47,867 nucleotides of DNA from Lachnospiraceae bacterium UBA3273 (GTDB taxonomy: Bacteria > Bacillota > Clostridia > Lachnospirales > Lachnospiraceae): assembly GCA_002362385.1 (NCBI GenBank), contig DEUB01000001.1, positions 1 through 47,867 of the forward strand. The letters run 5' to 3'. Positions 7,998-15,733 of this stretch are shown here, one piece after another. Each line of letters begins with the position of its first letter. Position 1 is the stretch's first letter. The translations under genes were made by a program, and so were the position numbers. The notes under the pieces are model-generated. The model had not been told where the DNA came from and did not search any database. It saw only the letters and a program-made list of their open reading frames with translations.

Positions 7998-8366
7998 ATG
8001 AATATAGAACACTTGAAAGACGATAGAACGGATATTGCGGTTATTTCCAGTGATGAAAAGGTAATTGTTGATGTACAATCCGCATTGGATCTGGCTATGA
8101 CTGTTAAATATGAAACGGGCGCAGCGGCGATCGTAATCGGTAAGTCGGCGGTATGTGATGACTTTTTTGTCCTTAGCAGCGGCATGGCAGGCGAAATACT
8201 TCAAAAGTTCATCAATTATCATGTCAGGCTTGCCGTTTATGGGGATTATTCGCAATATACCAGCAAACCATTGAAAGATTTTATTTATGAATCGAATCAC
8301 GGCAATGACTTCTTTTTTGTTTCGACCAAAGACGAAGCAATACAAAAGTTAAAAGAAACGCAATAG
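7998..8366 (+). CDS. DUF4180 domain protein
   Basis: This 122-aa soluble protein matches my memory of DUF4180 (alternating strands and helices, KFINYHVRLAVYGDY in the middle, a conserved DFIYESNHGNDFFFV segment near the end). The molecular function is unknown. It has its own vegetative promoter and an AGGAGG site, so it is probably independent of the flanking motility-type genes. In other Firmicutes such proteins often stand alone. Confidence 0.75.
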   Translation: MNIEHLKDDRTDIAVISSDEKVIVDVQSALDLAMTVKYETGAAAIVIGKSAVCDDFFVLSSGMAGEILQKFINYHVRLAVYGDYSQYTSKPLKDFIYESNHGNDFFFVSTKDEAIQKLKETQ

Positions 8367-8436
8367 CAATCAGGTACAGATTCCGGTTAAATATAAATAA
8401 GCGGCCTTATCATTAAAATGAATAAAAAGGGCTTGC

Positions 8437-8467
8437 CCGTGGGAAAATAAGCATTATTTTCTCACGG
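8437..8467 (+). promoter_or_regulatory. Hairpin abutting the ribosome binding site
   Basis: CCGTGGGAAAATAA (8437-8450) pairs with TTATTTTCTCACGG (8454-8467) over 14 bp with one G-U pair and a three-base loop. The last two bases of the 3' arm are the first two of GGAG (8466-8469), the binding site for the ATG at 8478. There is no U-run after the stem, so it is not a normal terminator; translation control is more likely. Confidence 0.6.
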
Positions 8468-8477
8468 AGATAAGCAT

Positions 8478-9329
8478 ATGTTTCATTATTTTTACGGCTG
8501 GTATCTGAAATGCCAGTCTGATACACAGACTTTAGCGCTAATACCTGCCGTCCACAGCGCAGGAAACAAGCGAACCTGTTCTATTCAGGTCATTACGGAC
8601 GAGGATGCATGGACGGTTACGTATACCGGAGATTTCTTTCGACGGACAAAAGGAAACATTATTATCGGAAAGAACCGGTTCGGTAAAAAAGGTATTTTTT
8701 TGGCAATACGCACACCGGAGTTAACGGTCAGGGGAAAATTGGACTTTGGACCGCTTTTCCCCTTAAAGTATGATATTATGGGTCCCTTTGCACTGGCGCC
8801 CTTTATGGAATGCCGCCACAGCGTATGGAGTATGCGGCATCCGGTAAGGGGAGCCGTGGATATCAACGGACAGAAATATTTTTTTCAAAATGCCTGGGGA
8901 TATTGGGAAGGGGACTGCGGCAGGTCATTTCCCAAGGAGTATATATGGACGCAGTGTTGTTTCCGGGGCGGGGCCGTCATGCTGTCTGTGGCAGATATTC
9001 CCATGGCGGGCATTCATTTTACCGGTATCATAGGCTTTGTATTATGGCGGGGAAAAGAGTACAGGATTGCCACTTATCTGGGAGCCAGGGCTGTTAAAAT
9101 AGAAGATAAGGCGGTTCGGGTCAAACAGGGGGATCTGGAATTGGATGTAAGACTGTTAGAAGAATCTAAGCGGCCCCTGAAGGCCCCGGTAAAGGGAGAC
9201 ATGGTAAGGACGATCCATGAAAGTGCGTCCTGCCGGGCTTTTTACAGATTCCGCAAAAGGGGATGTACCTTATTTGCTTTTGAGACAGACAGGGCATCTT
9301 TTGAATTTGAATATAAAAGCCGCCCATGA
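8478..9329 (+). CDS. Tocopherol cyclase-like protein
   Basis: The 283-aa protein carries signatures I associate with the tocopherol cyclase-like Pfam family: FYGWYLKCQ at the N-terminus, a central ECRHSVWSMRHPVRG segment, and WGYWEGDCGRSFPKEYIWTQ. It has no membrane segment or signal peptide. Plants use the family for chromanol ring closure, but anaerobic Firmicutes make no tocopherol, so the bacterial members probably act on, or bind, another lipid-like ligand. GGAG at 8466 serves the start and lies partly inside a strong hairpin. It converges with the FlxA-like gene. Confidence 0.75.
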   Translation: MFHYFYGWYLKCQSDTQTLALIPAVHSAGNKRTCSIQVITDEDAWTVTYTGDFFRRTKGNIIIGKNRFGKKGIFLAIRTPELTVRGKLDFGPLFPLKYDIMGPFALAPFMECRHSVWSMRHPVRGAVDINGQKYFFQNAWGYWEGDCGRSFPKEYIWTQCCFRGGAVMLSVADIPMAGIHFTGIIGFVLWRGKEYRIATYLGARAVKIEDKAVRVKQGDLELDVRLLEESKRPLKAPVKGDMVRTIHESASCRAFYRFRKRGCTLFAFETDRASFEFEYKSRP

Positions 9330-9350
9330 CTCTGTCTGAGCCATAGGCGG
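9309..9350 (-). terminator. Terminator of the FlxA-like gene
   Basis: Read on the minus strand, the 13-nt arms (9338-9350 and 9320-9332) pair throughout with two G-U pairs and a 5-nt loop, followed by CTTTTATATT. It ends the minus-strand gene and overlaps the last codons of the convergent cyclase-like gene. Confidence 0.65.
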
Positions 9351-9376
9351 TACGTCTTTCATAATTATTTTATTGA

Positions 9377-10315
9377 TTAATGTCCCAGGGAGACAAAAAA
9401 CCTCTGACTGTCTGCCTGCCCTTGTCCTTGTGATAGATTCAGAGCGTTGAAAAAGGGATTGCTGAAAGTATTATTTTCTGCATTGGCCGGTGTTACGTCT
9501 TTTATTCCGGTCGTATTTGTCTTTGCCGCCGTCTGCATCGTATTATTTGCTTCGGCTAATGTGGAGAACTGGAATGAGATCGCTCTTTGTTCCTTTTTCT
9601 CCATCTTTTCGACCTCAGCCTGGTCTTTTTCCGTATCTACGCCATGTCTTTTGTCCTGATTCATTTCGCCCTTTAAAATAGCGATGCCGTCCCTGGTCTT
9701 AGCTATGACGGTCCCCTGCCGGGCGGCCTGCCGTACGGAAGAATCGGCCGATACGATCGCATGTATCTTTTTGTGGGCCGGACTGGCATCTGTATTATTG
9801 TCTGCAGATCCGTCCTGCTTTTCGGAAGTGCTTTCTGCTTTGGCTTTATCATCCTGATTTACTTTATCTTTAAAAATAACGGTGCCGTCGCTGTTCTTTG
9901 CTATGACGGTTCCCGGCTTTGGCGTCTGCCCTTTATCGGCCGGCAGGTTCTTTTCATCCGCTTTGTCAAAAGAGGACTCTGTTGTCTGTATTTTATCTTC
10001 TGATTTTTTCTCTTTTGCCGGTTCCTTATCTTCCTGCAGTCTGGCAAGCATGGCTTCTCTCTTCTGAGATCGGAGAAGCTCTTCCTGATGCCGCTTCAGT
10101 TCCATATTGAGGCTGGATATTTCATTCTGAAGTTTTTTCCGCTCATTGGTTTTTTCGGTAACAGAAAGCTCTTCCTTGGAAGATAACTTCTGCATCTGCT
10201 GTTGTGCATCGGTAATTTCGTTTTGATATTTTTTGAGCTTCGGATCGGCCGTACGCGATGTGATCGTCTGCATGCCTGACATACTGCTGAGTGATGTTGC
10301 GCTTCCAATCTCCAT
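9377..10315 (-). CDS. FlxA-like coiled-coil protein
   Basis: A 312-aa protein whose residues about 24-95 form a coiled coil with the FlxA-like pattern (QNEITDAQQQMQKLSSKEEL, then a Thr/Glu hinge and KKLQNEISSLNMELKRHQ). E. coli flxA is a FliA (sigma-28) target of unknown function. The rest is low-complexity and charged, with a duplicated unit (GTVIAKNSDGTVIFKD at 135-150 and GTVIAKTRDGIAILKG at 201-216). There is no signal peptide. The ATG at 10315 is chosen because GGAGG lies 7 nt upstream; the frame stays open to 10336. Confidence 0.7.
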   Translation of the reverse strand: MEIGSATSLSSMSGMQTITSRTADPKLKKYQNEITDAQQQMQKLSSKEELSVTEKTNERKKLQNEISSLNMELKRHQEELLRSQKREAMLARLQEDKEPAKEKKSEDKIQTTESSFDKADEKNLPADKGQTPKPGTVIAKNSDGTVIFKDKVNQDDKAKAESTSEKQDGSADNNTDASPAHKKIHAIVSADSSVRQAARQGTVIAKTRDGIAILKGEMNQDKRHGVDTEKDQAEVEKMEKKEQRAISFQFSTLAEANNTMQTAAKTNTTGIKDVTPANAENNTFSNPFFNALNLSQGQGQADSQRFFVSLGH

Positions 10316-10351
10316 AAAATAACCTCCTTCCTGCAAAGGATGCTTTTGGAC

Positions 10352-10357
10352 AATATA
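10352..10357 (-). promoter_or_regulatory. Possible promoter of the FlxA-like gene
   Basis: On the minus strand TGGTATATT offers an extended -10 about 36 nt before the start codon. CCCGTTAT a little further upstream resembles the sigma-28 -10 only loosely and lacks the TTTCGTT boxes found at the other three sites. The 10316-10617 spacer otherwise holds only AT-rich sequence and the MATE promoter. Confidence 0.35.
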
Positions 10358-10492
10358 CCAAATAACGGGTATTCTTTTTTAATGCTGTAATTACTTATAT
10401 TTTACTCTTTTTTTCATGTAGAAAGCAAGACAATTTTGAGATAAAATATATTTTTGGAACATATTTTTGGGTCTTTAAATTATATTTTGTGA

Positions 10493-10498
10493 TATAAT
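10493..10498 (+). promoter_or_regulatory. Extended -10 promoter of the first MATE gene
   Basis: TGATATAAT gives TATAAT at 10493-10498 with a TGn extension; the -35 is not clear. The leader to the ATG at 10618 is about 110 nt, with no obvious structured element. Confidence 0.45.
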
Positions 10499-10617
10499 CA
10501 AAAATTAGGCTGATCCTGATATGATGCGGGCTTAAAATGAGTTGATAATTTTGTTTTACGCAGGCGGTCAGGAGTTTCACAAAATGCTGTAACAGGTTAA
10601 AGAAAGAAGGGATTCAT

Positions 10618-11982
10618 ATGGGAAGCCGTATGGATATGATAAACGGCTCATTAGGAGACAAGATCATCAAATATGCGATACCGCTTGCGGCAACAGGGGT
10701 CTTGCAGCAGTTGTTCAATGCGGCGGATCTGGCAGTGGTGGGACATTTTTCCGGTAAGGAGGCCATGGCGGCGGTAGGAAGCAATGCTCCGGTCATCGGG
10801 CTGTTGGTCAATCTTTTTGTGGGGATCTCCTTAGGGAGTAATGTCATAATTGCGAAATCTATAGGTCAAGGCGATAACGAGAACATCTCAAAGGCAGTGC
10901 ACACATCAGTGATCGTGGCCCTGCTTGGAGGGCTGTTTATTACGCTGTCAGGCGAGTTTCTGGCTCCTGAAGTTGTAAGAATGCTGGACGTTCCGAATGA
11001 TGTATATCCGCTGGCAGTAAAATACCTGCAGATCTATCTGGCCGGGATGCCGGTCATTCTGCTCTACAACTTTGAATCGGCAATTTTCAGAAGCTGCGGA
11101 AATACCCAGACGCCTCTGGCAGCATTGGTCATTTCCGGCATCCTGAACGTTGTCCTCAACCTGTTTTTTGTCCTGGGGCTTGGCATGGATGTGGACGGCG
11201 TTGCCACAGCAACGGTAATTTCCAACCTTGTCAGCTCGGCACTCCTGTTTGGGGCATTGATGAGGACAGAGCTGGCAATTCGTATCGAACCTAAAAAGCT
11301 GCGGGTACATGGGGGCGTGCTGGGACAGATCCTGAAGATCGGGATTCCTGCCGGCATACAGGGCATGATCTTTTCCTTTGCCAATATCATCATCCAGTCG
11401 GCGGTCAACAGTCTTGGGACAACGGTAATGGCGGCATCTTCGGCAGCATTTAATCTGGAGATCTTTTCCTATTACATCATGAACTCTTTCGGACAGGCTT
11501 GTACTACGTTTGTCGGTCAGAACTATGGGGCAGGAAAGAGTGAACGCTGCTTAAAAACCTTAAAGCTCTGTCTGCTGCAAAGCATAGTGAGCACTGCGGC
11601 AGTCAGCGTGCTGATCCTTGTGTTCAGCCGTCCTTTGCTTGGTATTTTCAATACGGACCCGGATGTGATCGCAACGGGACGGATCCGGTTAGAGTACATT
11701 TTCTTTGCGTACCTCTTTAGCTTTGCGCAGGAAGGTCTGTCCGGTTATCTGAGAGGCTTTGGCGTTTCCTTCATCCCGGCGGCCTGTGCGGTCATCGGGA
11801 TCTGCGGGGTACGGCTCACATGGATATTCACTGTGTTTCAGAAGTCCCCGTCTTTTACAACGATCATGCAGGTATATCCTCTCAGCCTGGGCATAACAGC
11901 GGCGGTCATCCTGGTTGTAACGCTGTTGGTAAAACCGTCAAAAAGGTATGTCGCCCGGGGAGCAATATATCAGGCCTCATAG
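10618..11982 (+). CDS. MATE family efflux transporter
   Basis: The 454-aa protein has about 12 membrane helices in two similar halves, as expected for MATE cation-coupled exporters. The N-terminal half shows the typical PLAATGVLQQLFNAADLAVV segment and the GISLGSNVIIAKSIGQGD loop; the second half repeats it (IPAGIQGMIFSFANIIIQS, then QNYGAGK). It should export drugs or metabolites using Na+ or H+. It is followed by a YbaK-type gene after about 100 nt. The substrate cannot be predicted. Confidence 0.92.
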   Translation: MGSRMDMINGSLGDKIIKYAIPLAATGVLQQLFNAADLAVVGHFSGKEAMAAVGSNAPVIGLLVNLFVGISLGSNVIIAKSIGQGDNENISKAVHTSVIVALLGGLFITLSGEFLAPEVVRMLDVPNDVYPLAVKYLQIYLAGMPVILLYNFESAIFRSCGNTQTPLAALVISGILNVVLNLFFVLGLGMDVDGVATATVISNLVSSALLFGALMRTELAIRIEPKKLRVHGGVLGQILKIGIPAGIQGMIFSFANIIIQSAVNSLGTTVMAASSAAFNLEIFSYYIMNSFGQACTTFVGQNYGAGKSERCLKTLKLCLLQSIVSTAAVSVLILVFSRPLLGIFNTDPDVIATGRIRLEYIFFAYLFSFAQEGLSGYLRGFGVSFIPAACAVIGICGVRLTWIFTVFQKSPSFTTIMQVYPLSLGITAAVILVVTLLVKPSKRYVARGAIYQAS

Positions 11983-12088
11983 CTTTTCAACATCTTGAAC
12001 TTTGAGGGCTTTTGCAGTATTATATTGTCGCTGCATCAATGCGGGGAAGATAAACACGGCTGCGTGATATAATCAGGAGGAACGGAAA

Positions 12089-12556
12089 ATGTCGATCGAA
12101 AGAGTAAAGGCGTATTTTGAACAATATGGAATGGAAGAGAGGGTCTTGGAATTTGAAGTATCCAGCGCAACGGTGGAGCTTGCCGCAAAGGCGTTGAACT
12201 GTGAGCCGCAGCGGATAGCGAAAACACTGTCTTTTATGGCGGACGGCCGCAGCATACTGATCGTAACTGCCGGGGATGCAAAAATCGACAATCAAAAGTA
12301 CAAGGCTTTCTTTGGCGTAAAGGCAAAGATGCTTTCCTTAGAAGAAGTGGAAGCCCTGATCGGACATGCTGTGGGCGGCGTATGCCCTTTTGCGGTAAAT
12401 GAGGGAGTGGACATATATCTGGACGTGTCCTTAAAGCGTTTTGACACGGTATTTCCCGCCTGCGGAAGTTCTAACAGCGCCATAGAGCTTACGATCTCCG
12501 AGCTGGAGAAATATTCCCGGTGTACGGGCTGGATCGACGTCTGTAAAGGGTATTAA
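12089..12556 (+). CDS. YbaK/EbsC-type aminoacyl-tRNA deacylase
   Basis: This 155-aa protein fits the YbaK/ProX-like editing domain: an N-terminal helix followed by the core with RIAKTLSFMADGRSILIV, the conserved lysine region, GHAVGGVCPFAV, and a C-terminal FPACGSSNSAIELT segment. Family members hydrolyse mischarged aminoacyl-tRNAs such as Cys- or Ala-tRNA(Pro) in trans. AGGAGG precedes the start by 9 nt. It is a stand-alone gene; the exact tRNA substrate cannot be told from sequence. Confidence 0.88.
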   Translation: MSIERVKAYFEQYGMEERVLEFEVSSATVELAAKALNCEPQRIAKTLSFMADGRSILIVTAGDAKIDNQKYKAFFGVKAKMLSLEEVEALIGHAVGGVCPFAVNEGVDIYLDVSLKRFDTVFPACGSSNSAIELTISELEKYSRCTGWIDVCKGY

Positions 12557-12561
12557 GTTTT

Positions 12562-12624
12562 TTTGTTTCCATTTAAAGCCGTTTCGTTACATTTTGCCTG
12601 AATATTAAAAAATTCTGCCGATAT
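12562..12624 (+). promoter_or_regulatory. Composite sigma-28-type promoter, copy 3 (paralog pair)
   Basis: GCCGATAT at 12617-12624 is preceded by TTTCGTTAC at 12582-12590 (35 nt start to start) and a degenerate first box TTTGTTTCC at 12562-12570. ATTTTG follows the second box, as it follows the first box in copies 1 and 2. This is the least conserved of the three, but the spacing is kept. Confidence 0.65.
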
Positions 12625-12673
12625 AGAAGATGGAGAAATACGAGGGCAGTGTCGGCGGAGGGAGAGTCAGGGA

Positions 12674-14215
12674 ATGGAAATAAATCAAACAAACGATCAA
12701 AGTGGGAATTGGGGCGCGGCTTTTAGAAATAAACCCATTTTTCTTATGAACATAAAGCAGAGCCGGGCGTTCTTTGAGGGGAAAATAAGGAAGGACATGG
12801 TGCTTTGGGAAGATACCTGCACCCTTTTAGGAAATGATATATACAGGGACCGGCATACATCCTATGAGGTGCCGGACCGGGATAAGGGCAGCGCTTTTCT
12901 GGATCTTGGTTTTCTGATACAGGATGAGACCAGCTGTTTAAAGGGAAGCTTAAGCCATGGGACGGATGTGGATTTTTACAATTTTTCCATCCCCTATAAC
13001 CGCACCGTACAGAATTATTTTAATATTGAGGTGCGTATGGACCTGCCGAAGGGGTGTGATTATAGCCTTACCCTGTATGATGAATACGGGAATCAGGTAG
13101 GACGGGGAGAGTGGAAGAAGGAGGGGCAAAAGGCCCTGAGCATTCCTAACTGGGATACCAAGACCAGTAAATACTGCATTAAAATAGAAAATGAAAAGGG
13201 GGAGGAAGTGTCCCCGGATGATTTTTATAAGATAAGCTTCCATGTTTCCGAAAATAAGGAACAGGAAAAAACGGACGCCATAAGGGAGGCATTCGGGGCG
13301 TTGCAGAATGCATACAGCAGAAAAGAGGAAAACTGGAGGGAATATCTTGACCGTTATAATGAAATTTTAAAGGAAACGGAGAAAAATTACATAAGGGAAC
13401 GGGATCTTCTGCATCAAAAGCAGTTTGAGAGCCTGCCGCCGGAAAAGCAGTATAAAGGGGAAAAAACGGTAACAGAGCTTTTGCAGGAACTGGCGGAAGG
13501 AAAAAGCTTAAGCGATGCAGAGCTGGAATACGTAAAAATCTTCGCCAACTTAAAAGATTCTGAGAGGGCACAGCAAAGGGCGGAGCTTAAGAACGATTTT
13601 TCCGGGGAATTTGTAAAAGAAATGGAGGAAAGAGGGATTTCTTCAAAGGATGCAGAAGAAATGTGCGTGAAGATCGGAAGCGACGGAACCGTAACGGTAG
13701 AAGGTATAGAAGATGAAGAGATAAAAGAGCAGATGGAAAAGCTGGTAAAAAAATACGGCGACAGACTGTACCGCTATTATACGGGAATTGCAGACAGTGT
13801 GGCGGACCTTCCGTCAGCCGCTTATCAGTATGCAGCGGATGTACAGGAGGTCAGACGCTATTTAAAAGGAATTACGGGAAAGGACATAACGTTGGAAAGC
13901 CTCTATTTCCTGCCAAACGGGAAAATAGGAGGGCTTCCCGATAAGGCGGCAAAACTGATCAACGACGGAAAGAACAATGCAAAAATAGAAAGGATAAGGG
14001 ATGCTCTGGTAAATATTATCGGAAATAACAGGATAGGCGGCGATATAGGGATCCCTGATTTCACTTCGCAGTTCCGCTTTCGAGACGGAGAGTTTTTGGT
14101 AACAGACAGCGGTTTTGCGGTAGATATGGAGGCGCTTTCCGAAAGAATGACGCCGGGTTCTAACGGCAATATGTATTCGGATATGTATCGGTATCAGTTT
14201 CAAAAGGTTTTATAA
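12674..14215 (+). CDS. Unknown protein with PPC-like beta domain (paralog A)
   Basis: I do not recognise this 513-aa protein. Residues about 85-195 look like a PPC-type beta-sandwich (DVDFYNFSI ... GCDYSLTLYDEYGNQVG ... YCIKIEN). A charged helical segment follows, then a conserved block shared with the next gene (LLHQKQFESLPPEKQYKGEK, about 240-260) and an alpha-helical C-terminal part. No signal peptide or membrane helix is seen, which is unusual for a PPC-type domain. The sigma-28-type promoter suggests co-expression with motility genes; export by the flagellar apparatus or a cytoplasmic role are both open. Confidence 0.65.
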   Translation: MEINQTNDQSGNWGAAFRNKPIFLMNIKQSRAFFEGKIRKDMVLWEDTCTLLGNDIYRDRHTSYEVPDRDKGSAFLDLGFLIQDETSCLKGSLSHGTDVDFYNFSIPYNRTVQNYFNIEVRMDLPKGCDYSLTLYDEYGNQVGRGEWKKEGQKALSIPNWDTKTSKYCIKIENEKGEEVSPDDFYKISFHVSENKEQEKTDAIREAFGALQNAYSRKEENWREYLDRYNEILKETEKNYIRERDLLHQKQFESLPPEKQYKGEKTVTELLQELAEGKSLSDAELEYVKIFANLKDSERAQQRAELKNDFSGEFVKEMEERGISSKDAEEMCVKIGSDGTVTVEGIEDEEIKEQMEKLVKKYGDRLYRYYTGIADSVADLPSAAYQYAADVQEVRRYLKGITGKDITLESLYFLPNGKIGGLPDKAAKLINDGKNNAKIERIRDALVNIIGNNRIGGDIGIPDFTSQFRFRDGEFLVTDSGFAVDMEALSERMTPGSNGNMYSDMYRYQFQKVL

Positions 14216-14240
14216 GGATCAGCGGAGGGGAGCGGCTGCG

Positions 14241-15608
14241 ATGATGATAAATACAAGATATCACACCTATGTGCAAATTCCATATCAGAAGCCCCAGACC
14301 AGGCTGAAGGATCTAAATGAAGCGGTGGTCCTTAAGGAAAAGAATGACGGGGATAATGATGTTTACCGCAATGCGGCGGCTAAGGCCATACAGAGTGCGG
14401 ATATAGACCGCTACAGTCAGGGAACCTTTGACCTTTCCCTCCTTGTGGCAGGGAGGAACGAAAACAGCTGCTTTAACGGTGCGATGAACGGTCCCTCTGA
14501 CGTAGATTATTTTCATGTGGATACCACATCCCAGATATTGAGCAGAAGGCCGGTCATTGTGAATATGGAGATGCCAAAAGGGGCGGATTATGATCTGACC
14601 GTTTATGACAGTGAAGGGAATCAGGTGGGCATGGCGGTTACCAACGAGGATGGGACGAAAACCCTTACCATTCCCTGCGACTGGTCTTCCTGCCGGAATT
14701 TTGTTATTAAAATAAGCCAGCATGATCCGGATGAGAGTGTGGAAGGAAGATATAAGCTTACCTTTTCCCAGGGGGATATGCCGGAGGAAACCGTTAAATG
14801 GCTGGAGCGTATAAAGGGAGCAAAGATTCAGGATAATCCGGAAGGAGGAAGCAGGCCCGGCGCAGCGGCAAAAGAAAAATATGAAGCGGAAAATGAGGAA
14901 GGGATCTTAAGGCTTCATAAAAAGCAGTTTGAAGAATTGCCGGAGGAATTGAAATACAGGGGAACTATGAGTGTTTCGGAACTGCTGGATTTGGAGAGAA
15001 ACGGCAAAACCTTATCGGAAGCGGAACGGGCTTATATCGCCATTTATGGGAATCAGAAAGAGATTTACCGGCAGGAATCCATGAAAAGGAAATGGGGACT
15101 TGAGAAGGAACTTTCTGAATTTTTGGAATCCGCCGGCCTGTCAAAAAAGAGCTTTGAAATCAGCCTTCCGTCATTTGGGAATCCCAGTGTTACGGGACTT
15201 TCAGGGGAAGAGAAAAGGGCGGTGGAGGAATATATTACTGCCAAACGGCAGGATTTCCAAAACGTATATCTGGAAAATTCCGGGGAAACGGCCGCTATGA
15301 CAGATTACCAGTACAGGCTTGCAGGCTATGTGGAGGAGTGTGACCGTTTTCTTGGAAATGCGTCCGGCGGCAGGGTTTCTGTGGAAGATCTGTCAATAAG
15401 GAGAAACACGACAGGGAAAATGATAAATGAAGAAATTGCGGGGCTTCCGCCAAAAGTGGCATCCTTAGTTAACGGGGCGGATAATACGGGCGCATTTTAT
15501 GATTATAAACAAATGCTGTATGAAATCCTGCAATATAAGGAAGCCCATGGGAAAATTCCCCGGTACCACATAAATCTCAGCTGGAACGGAGATGAAATAA
15601 CGGAATAA
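14241..15608 (+). CDS. Unknown protein with PPC-like beta domain (paralog B)
   Basis: This 455-aa protein is a diverged tandem copy of the previous gene: the same order of PPC-like domain (DVDYFHVDT ... GADYDLTVYDSEGNQVG), linker, and the shared block (RLHKKQFEELPEELKYRGT, then LSEAERAYIAIYG against LSDAELEYVKIFA). It begins 25 nt after paralog A, with a GGAGGGG-type site, so the two form one operon. Again no signal peptide is visible. The C-terminal halves have diverged most, so the pair may have different partners. Confidence 0.65.
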   Translation: MMINTRYHTYVQIPYQKPQTRLKDLNEAVVLKEKNDGDNDVYRNAAAKAIQSADIDRYSQGTFDLSLLVAGRNENSCFNGAMNGPSDVDYFHVDTTSQILSRRPVIVNMEMPKGADYDLTVYDSEGNQVGMAVTNEDGTKTLTIPCDWSSCRNFVIKISQHDPDESVEGRYKLTFSQGDMPEETVKWLERIKGAKIQDNPEGGSRPGAAAKEKYEAENEEGILRLHKKQFEELPEELKYRGTMSVSELLDLERNGKTLSEAERAYIAIYGNQKEIYRQESMKRKWGLEKELSEFLESAGLSKKSFEISLPSFGNPSVTGLSGEEKRAVEEYITAKRQDFQNVYLENSGETAAMTDYQYRLAGYVEECDRFLGNASGGRVSVEDLSIRRNTTGKMINEEIAGLPPKVASLVNGADNTGAFYDYKQMLYEILQYKEAHGKIPRYHINLSWNGDEITE

Positions 15609-15635
15609 AGCGAAATAAAAAGCAGAAGAAATGGT

Positions 15636-15664
15636 TTGATTTTTTACATTATATAAGATACAAT
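15636..15664 (+). promoter_or_regulatory. Sigma-A promoter of the GGDEF gene
   Basis: TTGATT at 15636-15641, a 17-bp spacer and TACAAT at 15659-15664 precede the start by about 70 nt. Confidence 0.6.
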
Positions 15665-15733
15665 TTATACGATACTATTTGGAATACGGGCAGGCTTTCC
15701 TGTCCGGAATGTGCCAGGAGAGGTATATTTTGT

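Noticed and set aside
9447..10067. Hydrophobic plus-strand open frames opposite the FlxA-like gene
   Set aside because: They are antisense shadows: hydrophobic runs come from reading charged Lys/Glu codons backwards, and none has a ribosome binding site.
10340..10400. Sigma-28-type promoter for the FlxA-like gene
   Set aside because: CCCGTTAT fits the -10 only loosely and no TTTCGTT boxes stand 35 nt upstream; an extended -10 of vegetative type is at least as good.
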